39,712 bases of DNA from the NCBI GenBank assembly GCA_021812245.1, contig JAKAOK010000015.1, forward strand, positions 1-39,712, read 5' to 3'. Positions 9,186-18,100 of this stretch are shown piece after piece. A program made the position numbers and the translations under genes. Every line of letters starts with the position of its first letter. Position 1 is the stretch's first letter. A model generated the notes under the pieces. The model was not told where the DNA came from. It saw nothing but the letters and a program-made list of their open reading frames with translations, and made no database searches. Source of the DNA: a bacterium. GTDB lineage: Bacteria; SZUA-79; Acidulodesulfobacterales; Acidulodesulfobacteraceae.

Positions 9186-10262
9186 TTATGATAATTTATC
9201 CGGTACGGCATAACATATTATCTCAAACGCATTATACGCATAAATTCTTAAATAAAGTTTATATCCTAAATTCCAACTTTTAATTAGGTATGGAATTTCA
9301 TACAAATGATTATATTTATGATAAACTGAAATCGCTAACACCGGTTTATATTTTTTAATCAACTTTTCTGCGCCGTTTAAAGCATTCAATTCAGCCCCTT
9401 CTATATCCATTTTAATATAATTAGCTGGATAATTAAGTAACGACTCGTCGATAGAAATGGCGGTTGCAAAACTATCCGCATTCATATCTATGTGGTTCGA
9501 GGATGACCTGCTGCTATTATTATTAAATCTTAATATTTCAAGTTTATCCCAAACGGCGCATGGGAACAAAAAACAATTTATATCGGTTTTATGAACAAAC
9601 TCGCTCAATGATATAAAATTCATAGGAGAAGCCTCAAAAGCGACGACAGATACTAAATTAAAATTTTTACTGATTTTATATATGCTGTCCCCGTTATATG
9701 CGCCGCAGTCTATTAAATTAACGTTTATAAGATTTAAATCAATATCTTTAGGGCAATACTGTTCGTTGCATTCATTCGGCGGCGGCAAAATATCTAATTT
9801 GCCTGTTTGTCTATATTCCAAAATTTTATTAAATAACTTCCTAGAGTAATCATCCGACCATATTTTTCCAATATTTTCTATAATCTCTTTATGCTCAGGT
9901 TTCATTTTATTCTTCGTCAGCCAGAAATAATCATCGATACCACACATATTATCGCTAAAATCCTGATAAAATTTAATGGGATTAATAATTTGTAAAAATC
10001 CTGAATTAAATAAAATTTTTTCGATGTCCCATAAATTGACCTTATCATTAAAAATTCCTATCAAGCAGGTTGTTCCGGCTTTGAAGTTTTCAGTCAACTT
10101 AGTGTCGTTTATTGAAATACAAAGGGTATTATCGATATATGTACCTATTTTATCTTTATCCTTATCGATAAAATATAAAACTTCACAATTATTTTTTTCT
10201 AAAATATTTTTAATTTGACGTCCGAAAAATCCTGCCCCGTATATTATAACTTTATTTTTCAT
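9186..10262 (-). CDS. FkbM-family methyltransferase with N-terminal Rossmann-like domain
   Basis: A 358-residue two-domain protein. Residues 1-100 form a nucleotide-binding-like domain with GAGFFG at 9-14 and a strand ending YFIDKD. Residues 180-358 form an FkbM SAM-dependent methyltransferase domain. Its markers are DCGAYNGDS at 185-193 (SAM loop), AFEASP at 208-213, KMDIEGAE at 284-291, and SVYHK at 312-316. FkbM enzymes O-methylate hydroxyls of polyketides and glycans, so a methylated sugar in the surface glycan is the likely product. The N-terminal domain recurs in two other proteins of this island, which points to a shared ligand or scaffold. Confidence 0.83.
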   Translation of the reverse strand: MKNKVIIYGAGFFGRQIKNILEKNNCEVLYFIDKDKDKIGTYIDNTLCISINDTKLTENFKAGTTCLIGIFNDKVNLWDIEKILFNSGFLQIINPIKFYQDFSDNMCGIDDYFWLTKNKMKPEHKEIIENIGKIWSDDYSRKLFNKILEYRQTGKLDILPPPNECNEQYCPKDIDLNLINVNLIDCGAYNGDSIYKISKNFNLVSVVAFEASPMNFISLSEFVHKTDINCFLFPCAVWDKLEILRFNNNSSRSSSNHIDMNADSFATAISIDESLLNYPANYIKMDIEGAELNALNGAEKLIKKYKPVLAISVYHKYNHLYEIPYLIKSWNLGYKLYLRIYAYNAFEIICYAVPDKLS

Positions 10263-10286
10263 GTATAGTTGACCCGATTTTATATT

Positions 10287-12113
10287 TCAATAATTAATCC
10301 TCTTATCTTTATCTGTTAGTAGAATAAGCATATTTTTCTCTAATTCTTTTCTGTCTAAAAACGGCCATAAATCTTCAAGAGGTTTTGAAACGATAGAACC
10401 GTCGTCATTAATTACGGACGAGAGTTTTGGCGCCGTTTGTAAATCCGGGTCTATCATTACTTCGCATAATACCGGTCCTTCGTCGTTCAAAACGCTTTCG
10501 ACTTCTTCTTTTAAAATATACTGGTTTTCTATTTTTTTTACTTTAATGCCGTATGCCGAAGCAATTTTACAGGTATCAGGCAGTGTTAGACCGCTTGAGG
10601 GGTCGCAACAGACCAATCTTCCTTCAAAGAATTTATTGTGAGTATTCCTTATAGCGGCGTAACCGTTATTATTAAGGACAAAAATCTTTACGGGAATGTT
10701 TAATCTTTTTAAAGTTTCTAATTCCTGAATATTATGTTGGAGTCCTCCGTCGCCTATTATGCAAATAGTTCTCCTGCCGCCGCTTGCTAAACATACGCCG
10801 ATACTCTGCGGCAAACCGAAACCCATAGAGCCTAAACCAGGAGAGTTTATGACTCTCTGTCCCGACTTTGCCCTAAAAGCCTGAAGGGTTATTTCGGCAC
10901 AACTGCCTGAGCTTCCGGGAACTAATAAATCTTTTTCGGAAAGTAAATCCGATATTGCATCTATTAAGGCATAAGTATTTACGTATTTTGCCGGTTTCAA
11001 ATATTCCTTTAAAATAACCGGATATTTATTTTTTAATTTTTTACATGTTTCTATCCATTCGGAAATATCGTTAAGTTTTATATCAACGGACTGCAGGGCA
11101 AATTCTTTTATAAAATCTCCCGCATCGCTTATAATAGGCAGGTCTATTTTTGTATTGGTTTTTTTAATTTCGTTTTCGTCTATATCTACTATAACCTTTA
11201 TGCCGCTTCGCGCAAAATCTTGATAATTGTGCCCAACCTGAGGAAGATCAAGGCGCGCTCCTATAACAAGTATGAAGTCAGCGCTTTGCTGAATAAAATT
11301 AGCATATCTTGAAGCAATAGAGCCAGGTCTGCCGAAATATATTTCGCCGTCTTCCGGCAAAAAATCAGTCATTCTCCATGTGGTAAGAACGGGAATTTTC
11401 AACTTATCAATAATATCTTTAAAAATCTGTTCAGCTCCTGAAAGCCTAATGCCTCTTCCCGCAAGAATAACTGGGCGTTTGGAACTATTTAACAAGTTTA
11501 TGCACTGCGCAACCTGCTTATTTAACCCCTTTTTTCTAAAAACTGAACATTCTTCTTCGCCTTTATCAAACGCACGCAAATTATTTTCATCTATAACGAC
11601 ACCCTGAACGTCTAAGGGAATATCTATCCAAACTGGCCCAGGTCGGCCGGTTTTTGCAAGATAAACCGCCTTTTCCATATGATACTTTATATCTTCAGGT
11701 TCAGTTACCGTAACGGCATATTTAGTTACCGGCCTTACGATAGATATTATATCTACTTCCTGAATACCCATCTGCCTTACGCCTTTATTTGCAAGAAGGT
11801 CTTTACGCTTAACCTGCCCCGATATTACGATAAGAGGAGTAGAATCAATCCAAGCGGCGGCAACTCCGGTAATTGCATTTGTGCCGCCTGGTCCGGTAGT
11901 TACTATAGCTGCGGCAATATTATTGCTATATTGCGCATAGCCGTCTGCGGCTATAACCGCTGCTTGCTCATGGAGCATACAAACATGCTGAAGGCTTTTC
12001 TTTTTCCCCATAGAATCTACAAGGTGCATACAGCCGCCGCCTGGAAGCAAAAATATATGACCAATACCTAAATCTGAAATAAAATTTATTACGTAATCGG
12101 ATAGCTTAATCAA
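10287..12113 (-). CDS. Acetolactate-synthase-like ThDP-dependent enzyme
   Basis: A 608-residue ThDP enzyme with the three-domain order of acetolactate synthase. The catalytic glutamate is E49 (HEQAA), TTGPGGTNAITG lies near 72-83, and the diphosphate motif runs from GDG at 453-455 to the asparagines about 27 residues later (NNN). It starts at TTG (12111-12113) with AAGGAG five nt upstream. No ilvN or ilvC is nearby, so valine or isoleucine synthesis is unlikely. In polysaccharide clusters, relatives such as YerE transfer a two-carbon unit from pyruvate to a keto-sugar and make branched sugars. That role is an inference; an unrelated decarboxylase is possible. Confidence 0.85.
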   Translation of the reverse strand: MIKLSDYVINFISDLGIGHIFLLPGGGCMHLVDSMGKKKSLQHVCMLHEQAAVIAADGYAQYSNNIAAAIVTTGPGGTNAITGVAAAWIDSTPLIVISGQVKRKDLLANKGVRQMGIQEVDIISIVRPVTKYAVTVTEPEDIKYHMEKAVYLAKTGRPGPVWIDIPLDVQGVVIDENNLRAFDKGEEECSVFRKKGLNKQVAQCINLLNSSKRPVILAGRGIRLSGAEQIFKDIIDKLKIPVLTTWRMTDFLPEDGEIYFGRPGSIASRYANFIQQSADFILVIGARLDLPQVGHNYQDFARSGIKVIVDIDENEIKKTNTKIDLPIISDAGDFIKEFALQSVDIKLNDISEWIETCKKLKNKYPVILKEYLKPAKYVNTYALIDAISDLLSEKDLLVPGSSGSCAEITLQAFRAKSGQRVINSPGLGSMGFGLPQSIGVCLASGGRRTICIIGDGGLQHNIQELETLKRLNIPVKIFVLNNNGYAAIRNTHNKFFEGRLVCCDPSSGLTLPDTCKIASAYGIKVKKIENQYILKEEVESVLNDEGPVLCEVMIDPDLQTAPKLSSVINDDGSIVSKPLEDLWPFLDRKELEKNMLILLTDKDKRINY

Positions 12114-12118
12114 AAATT

Positions 12119-12124
12119 CTCCTT
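12119..12124 (-). promoter_or_regulatory. Ribosome-binding site for the TTG-started ThDP enzyme
   Basis: AAGGAG on the minus strand ends five nt before TTG 12111-12113. No ATG in the frame precedes the conserved N-terminus, so the site supports a TTG start. Confidence 0.65.
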
Positions 12125-12152
12125 ATTTATTTGATTATCGATTTAGCCTGTT

Positions 12153-13691
12153 CTAGGTAATAGGTTTTAAAAGCCGGTCAGACCAAAGGTTAATAAAAGT
12201 TTTTCTATCCTTATTATTCACTATCGATTCATCATCATAGTAAGAATCGTCTTTATAATGAGTGGTGGATATTTCTTCGAAAATAACACCGTCTTTAGTA
12301 CTAAAACTATGTTTTGCACCTCGTTCTACGACCACGATGTCTCCTGATTTATATTCTTTTTCAACTCCGTCAATAGTTATAATTATTTTACCGTATAATA
12401 CATAAAACGTTTCTTCTTTTTTTCTATGAAAATGCACCGGATGGTTTTGATTCGGCAGCAATAAAATTAATTTTTTGCAATATTCCCTATTAATGCAGTT
12501 TATAATAATCGCACCGACTTCATCAAATCTTTGAATGCCGTAATGATGGGATATTTCTATATCCATACGACCAGGAAGCGCAATACCGCTATTTAAAATC
12601 AGCATTCTTGCTTTATTGATTATCTGCGTAACTCTGTCTCTTTGATTTACAGATATAGCATCAGTCTCTAATATAGGTTGATTAACGTTTATATCCTTAG
12701 AAGCCGTAAGTTTGAGATATTTTGACATTTGATTTGCCACAATTTGATTTTCTACATTTGGTATGGCAAAATAAACATTATTTAAATCAATGTCTTCGCC
12801 TTTCTTTATGATCTTGGAAGCAAAAACGCCTCTCTGAAGTCCGCGTAAATCTTGTCTTTCCTTATAGGTACCGCTATTCCTTTCTCCTGATATTCCGCAA
12901 ATTTCATATGCGTTTTTAGCTGATTGCAACCATAAAGAGATATTATCCGGAAGCGATGAATAGGAATTAATATCATACTTGTTACTTTTCAATGCTACAT
13001 GTCTTTCAAAAACGGAAGCTCCTTTGGAAATTGCTATTTTTATCGCATCATAATTATCTGGAAGCTCGTGCGTAGAATAACCTATAGGAATATCCGAATA
13101 TCTTTGTTCAAGTATATTTATCTGATTTAGCTGAAGGTTTTTTCTGTCCGTAGGATACTCTCCTACGCAGTGCATAAGGCAAAAAGTTTTATCCCTATTT
13201 TCAAGAAAAGCTGCAACTCTGTCTATGTCTTCTATAGTAGAACCCGCCGTCGAAAGAATAAGCGGTTTATCTTTTTGAACAATTTTTTCGAGAAGCGGCC
13301 AGTCTGTAAAAGAACAGCTTGCTACCTTAATGATGTCGTATTCGTGCTTTATTATTAAATCTACGGAATCTTCGTCAAAAGGAGTGCATATAGTAATAAA
13401 ACCCAACTTCTGCGCTTCTTCTTTTAAAAATAACCTTTCCGATTCTGATAAATTTGTTTCTAGGAAACGCTTTACGTATTTCAAACCAGTCCTATTAATA
13501 TAATCTGGATGAATAAACGTTTTAAGATTTCTATATTGAAATTTAAACGCAAATTTAAAGTCGGCAAAATCATCACGATTGCATATTTTATGAAGTTCTT
13601 GAATTATATTCAGACCGTGTTTAACATCACCCATATGGTTGTTGGCCATTTCTAAAATAAATAATTTTGCGAACAAGCTTTTATTTATCAT
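12153..13691 (-). CDS. NeuB-like nonulosonate synthase fused to a SAF-like and a cupin domain
   Basis: A 512-residue fusion. Residues 8-285 match the sialic-acid-synthase barrel: E14 with NNH at 17-19 and GD at 21-22, a KFQ at 50-52, STAG at 147-150, HCVGEYP near 174, GYSTH at 204-208, and ERH at 229-231. Residues 286-350 look like the antifreeze/SAF lid (RGVFASKIIKKGEDI). Residues 365-490 form a cupin with metal ligands H420, H422, E426 or E427 and H461, similar to sugar isomerases. NeuB enzymes condense PEP with a hexosamine-type aldose. The cupin could isomerise or deliver the substrate. Normal NeuB is about 340-350 residues, so the fusion is unusual. No CMP-sugar synthetase (neuA) or epimerase (neuC) is seen here. 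Confidence 0.85.
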   Translation of the reverse strand: MINKSLFAKLFILEMANNHMGDVKHGLNIIQELHKICNRDDFADFKFAFKFQYRNLKTFIHPDYINRTGLKYVKRFLETNLSESERLFLKEEAQKLGFITICTPFDEDSVDLIIKHEYDIIKVASCSFTDWPLLEKIVQKDKPLILSTAGSTIEDIDRVAAFLENRDKTFCLMHCVGEYPTDRKNLQLNQINILEQRYSDIPIGYSTHELPDNYDAIKIAISKGASVFERHVALKSNKYDINSYSSLPDNISLWLQSAKNAYEICGISGERNSGTYKERQDLRGLQRGVFASKIIKKGEDIDLNNVYFAIPNVENQIVANQMSKYLKLTASKDINVNQPILETDAISVNQRDRVTQIINKARMLILNSGIALPGRMDIEISHHYGIQRFDEVGAIIINCINREYCKKLILLLPNQNHPVHFHRKKEETFYVLYGKIIITIDGVEKEYKSGDIVVVERGAKHSFSTKDGVIFEEISTTHYKDDSYYDDESIVNNKDRKTFINLWSDRLLKPIT

Positions 13692-13724
13692 ATTTTATAA
13701 AAAACAAATGGATTATTATATTTG

Positions 13725-14858
13725 CTAATTTGAATTAAAAAAAGATTTGCATTTTTGTGCAAATTTTTTAACCGATTCCTCTGTTGCTTTTTCATAAAGT
13801 TTAATTTCTAAAAGTAATTTTTCTCTGGTTTTTTTTGCATAATCTATATCACGAAATCCATATGCAGAACCGTAACAATCTTTTTCGTTAATGCACCATT
13901 CTTTTCTTGATAATCCTGTTTCCGGTATAACGATAGGGAGGCAGCCGCAAATAGCGGCATATGGAACATAAGCTGTATTTAAATCATATGATATACAACA
14001 CTTAGTATTATTAAAAATTTCTGCAATTTCCTTATGAGACTTGTCGTCGATTAAAATTGAATTTTTTATATTATGCACAATCTTTCTATTTTTGCCCTTT
14101 CTCAAAATGTAACAGGTTCCCTTTCTTGCGCCAAAATTAGTTTGCTTATAAACATCTAAAAATGAAAGCCCTACAAATAATCTGTTTTCCTCCGGTATAT
14201 TGAATTCTGGAGGTATATAATCTTTTTGCAAATAGAAAAAAAGCTCGTCTTTTCCATAATTAACTTCTCCGGTAAAAAAACCAGGCTTATAAAGCAACCA
14301 TCTAACGACGTTTTTTGCTTTAAGTGGATTTCCGCTAACAACCTCGGGATAAACCACAATCGGATTATCATCTAAATCATAAATTTTTGCTAAAGGAGTG
14401 TGAAATTTTTCGTAAATTCCGTTATTACCCAATTGCGACTGAGACCACAACCAAATATAAGCCTGTTCCCCCTGTTTATTTAATAAATCGCAAAGTCTAT
14501 GTAATACCAGATTGCCGCCGCTATTTTCGTCGAAGAGGGGGGCATAAATGATAAACTTTACGTTCTCTTTACGTTTTGGGACCTTTGCAAATGTATCTCT
14601 TCCCTCTTTCCGACCATATATAATATAATGCAATAAAGGGTTCATCCCTGAATTCCTTACATCGGTATAATAATCTAAATAAAATTTTGTATCAAACTTC
14701 AAAGACGGGTATCTGCCTTCTTTCCAACCAAAAATTAAATAATGTTCAATCGGATTCATATTATTAAGTTTAACATCTTCATACATTGAAAGATAAAACT
14801 CTTCGTCAAAAAGACCCGACCCTTTAATTATTTCTTTATATAATTGCAAATCATTCAT
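13725..14858 (-). CDS. GT-B-like glycosyltransferase with two N-terminal DV/EGR repeats
   Basis: A 377-residue protein. The N-terminus has two tandem copies of a ~33-residue motif, at 17-49 and 55-87. Each runs FD..FYL..Y.DV, then MNP..HY, then KEGR. These repeats are known at the ends of many bacterial glycosyltransferases and may bind a carrier or partner. The remainder (KFIIYAPLFDENSGGNLVLHR, ISYDLNTAYVPYAAICGCLP, IVIPETGLS) resembles a GT-B fold with a donor site near the C-terminus, but I cannot assign a family with certainty. It is the first gene downstream of the decayed remnant at 14906-15121. Substrate unknown. Confidence 0.65.
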   Translation of the reverse strand: MNDLQLYKEIIKGSGLFDEEFYLSMYEDVKLNNMNPIEHYLIFGWKEGRYPSLKFDTKFYLDYYTDVRNSGMNPLLHYIIYGRKEGRDTFAKVPKRKENVKFIIYAPLFDENSGGNLVLHRLCDLLNKQGEQAYIWLWSQSQLGNNGIYEKFHTPLAKIYDLDDNPIVVYPEVVSGNPLKAKNVVRWLLYKPGFFTGEVNYGKDELFFYLQKDYIPPEFNIPEENRLFVGLSFLDVYKQTNFGARKGTCYILRKGKNRKIVHNIKNSILIDDKSHKEIAEIFNNTKCCISYDLNTAYVPYAAICGCLPIVIPETGLSRKEWCINEKDCYGSAYGFRDIDYAKKTREKLLLEIKLYEKATEESVKKFAQKCKSFFNSN

Positions 14859-14905
14859 AACATTTTTTTTATTATTTACTACTGCCTTAATTATATAATT
14901 ATTTT

Positions 14906-15121
14906 TTAATTTTTACGAAGCACTACCGTAAATCCATTGCCGACTTTATCATCAATATCTTGAACTGCTTCTATTATAACCCGATTTGGGAGTATCATAT
15001 TTTCATTCATATAATTTATAAGTTGTATAAAATCTTCGGTTATCCAAACCGAATAAACTTCGTAGTAGCCTCATATAATGTCCTTCTTAGAATATTTATA
15101 AACTACTTCCACACCGTTAAA
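14906..15121 (-). pseudogene. Decayed C-terminal gene remnant with an internal TGA
   Basis: In one minus-strand frame the segment reads FNGVEVVYKYSKKDII, a TGA at 15071-15073, then GYYEVYSVWITEDF and on to QDIDDKVGNGFTVVLRKN and a TAA at 14906-14908. After the TGA, 54 residues follow with normal protein-like composition and no good start. A single CGA-to-TGA change would restore continuity. It therefore looks like the tail of a lost gene, left between the giant GT2 gene and the repeat-bearing glycosyltransferase. I do not recognise the parent family; a class I methyltransferase or glycosyltransferase tail would fit the context. A small real protein starting at an internal ATG is possible but lacks a ribosome-binding site. 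Confidence 0.45.
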
Positions 15122-15129
15122 TTAAATTT

Positions 15130-18100
15130 CTAACATTTTAGAATATTCTCAATTGAGCACCTAATATATAGCAGCAGATCAAAATTAACGTTATAAGCAA
15201 AATCATGTTCTAAAACTTTTCCCCATTTATTTACTAAGTAATCCAATTCTTTCTTAAGCCTCGATTTCTTTTCTTCGGTATCATCATATCCCCTTGTTTT
15301 AGATTCATAATGGTAAAGAATTGCATACGGGGTATAAACGTTATAACAACCAAGCTTTATCATTTTAATGCAAAAATCTACATCATTATAAGCTATAGGT
15401 AAATTTTCGTCTAATCCATCTATTTTTTCGTATAATCCTTTTCTAACAGCCATACAAGCGCCGGTAACGGCTGAATAATTTTGCAGTAAATTAGCTCTTC
15501 CAAAATAACCTGCATCATTTCCATGGAGCCCCAGAAATACATGAATAGGACCGCCAAATTTATCAATCACAACGCCTGCATGCTGAATAGTATCATCCGG
15601 ATATAAAAGTTTAGCGCCTACCGCTCCTATCTCGGGTCGCAAGGCATGAGAAACAAGCTCTCTTAACCAGTCACCGTTAATAACTTCGGTATCGTTGTTT
15701 AGTAAAACCAATACGTCTCCTTTTGCGGATTTAACGGCAAAATTATTAATAGCAGAATAGTTAAAAGGCTTATTATAATCTATCACTTTTATATTGTTTA
15801 AAGTATTAATAGACGCTAAATACTCGATCGTTTTTTTATCGTCGCTATTGTTATTGACGACTATGACCTCATAATTTTTATAAGAAGTTTTTTTAATTAT
15901 GCCGTCTATACATTTTTTTAAGATGTCGTAGCCGTTAAATGTAGGTATAATTATGCTTACAAGAGGATTTTTATCGATATCGTAAATAACTCGGTTCCAC
16001 GTAGGCATCAAAGGCGCTTCCACCACTTTAGTTTTTATATTCAACCTGTCGAGATGCTCTTGAATTGCTTTTCTTGCGGCTATTGCAGCATATGGCTTAT
16101 TTTCAGTATTTATGGCGGTAGAACCTTCCGTCATTCTCCAATGGTATAATATCCTTGGAATATGCATTATTTCGTTATATTTTATTTTTTCTATAAAACG
16201 GATAGCTAGGTCGTAATCCTGAGAACCTTCATACCCTTCCCTGAAGCCTCCGATTTCATCGATTATCGACTTTTTATAAACTCCCAGATGATTTATCATA
16301 TTTTGAGATAAAAAAAGATCGGGATTCCAGTCGGATTTAAAGTAAGGCAAGACTCTGCTTCCGTCGAAATGCAATTTGTCTTCGTCGCTGTAAATTAACT
16401 TTGCTTCGGGGTGTTCGTTAATTTCCTTTACTACAAAAAATAAAGCAGATTCGGAAAGTTCGTCGTCATGGTCTAGCAGTGAAATATTGTCCCCGGTAGC
16501 AATAGAAAGTGCGGTGTTAGAGGCTTTTGATATATGACCGTTTTCTGTTCTAAATATTACTTTAATTCTTTCGTCTTTTTCCTTATAATATTTTAAAATT
16601 TCTTTTACGTGAATTTCCGTAGATGCATCATCGGCGATACACAGTTCCCAGTTTCTATAAGTCTGGTTGATTACGGATTCTATCGCCTTAATTAAATATT
16701 CTCTGTCCGTATTATATACAGGCATAATAATGCTTATTTTCGGTTTAAATTCGAATATAAAGGCCCTTTGTTCTTCAAGTTCCGTTCGGGAAGGCTCGTT
16801 ATATTTAATCCATGCTTGATAAGTTTCATTCTGCTCAAGCGACACTTTTATATCTTTATTATGTTTAACTATATTATTAATTAATGTTCTGTAAGCAAAA
16901 AGTAATTTTTCTTTTTCATTAAGTAATGATTTTATATCCTTTTGAGATTCTAATACGTCTAAACTTCGCTTTATATCTATTCTTTTTTTATAAATTATTA
17001 TATTATATTTGTTTAATTCTAAAATATCACCGCAAAGTTTCAATGCTTCTTCATATTTCTTGTTTAAGGTTAGAAAATCAATTTCGCTCTCGATCGATTT
17101 AAACCTATTTAACGAAATAATATATTTAGAAACATCATTTTTAGATTTATTCGAGATAAATAAATTATCCATTTCGGCAAATATATAATTATCTCTTTTA
17201 TATTTAAGCCTCCATTTTTCCATAAAGCGGTTAATATTTTCAATATCGTGCTTTTTTCTGCCTGCCGTTTTTTCTTCAAAATGAAATATTATGCTTTTTG
17301 GATTAAATATCAGCCTATAACCCGCTTCGCGCAATTTAAGGCATAAATCCACGTCCTCAAAACCGTTAATATAGCCCTCGTCGAAACCGCCCGATGCCTC
17401 GAATATTTCTTTTTTGAACATAAGGCATGCCGCCGTAAGAGCGTTATAGTTCCTTATGTAAATTGTATTCTTGATATCCGATTGCCCGCAACCGTATATA
17501 TCCATTCCGGAATAGGCATTGTAAGGAACTAAACGTTCCTCGAACATTATGCCGGCCTGCTGAATTTTTTTGTCGGGATATAATAGCAGAGGACCTGCGG
17601 CGCCGATTTTTAAAGATTTTGCCTCGCCGGAGTTTATGGAACAATAAAGTTCGTCTATGGCTCCCTTTGAAACTACCGTATCGTTATTTAAAAATAAAAT
17701 ATTCCCTGAACCTGAAACTTTTGCTCCCATATTAGACGCTTTTGCAAACCCTAAATTTTCATTGTTTGAAATAAAGCGAAAATTCTTTAAACCGTGAAAA
17801 TTAGCAAAATATTCCTTTGTTTCGTCGGTTGAACCGTTGTCTATTATAATTATTTCAAAATCTAACAGGGGATGATTTTTAAATATCGAAAAAACGCATT
17901 GTTTAGTGTAGCTAAAATTATTATATGCCGGTATGACGATTGATACGTCAAAGCTTTCGGCTTTATGCCGCCTTTTATAATTAACCGCGCCTGAACCTGT
18001 ATTATAAGACGGAATATACAGGGCGTCAGAAAGAAAATAATTAAACCCGCCGCCTGCATAAAAAGACGAAAGCTGTAAAAGCAAAGCTTTGTCTTTTAGC

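Noticed and set aside
11679-12071. Plus-strand open frame of 130 residues inside the ThDP enzyme gene
   Set aside because: It lies wholly within a well-conserved gene on the other strand and has no recognisable motifs.
10287-12113. Branched-chain amino-acid acetolactate synthase
   Set aside because: No ilvN or ilvC nearby, and the gene is embedded in a glycan operon.
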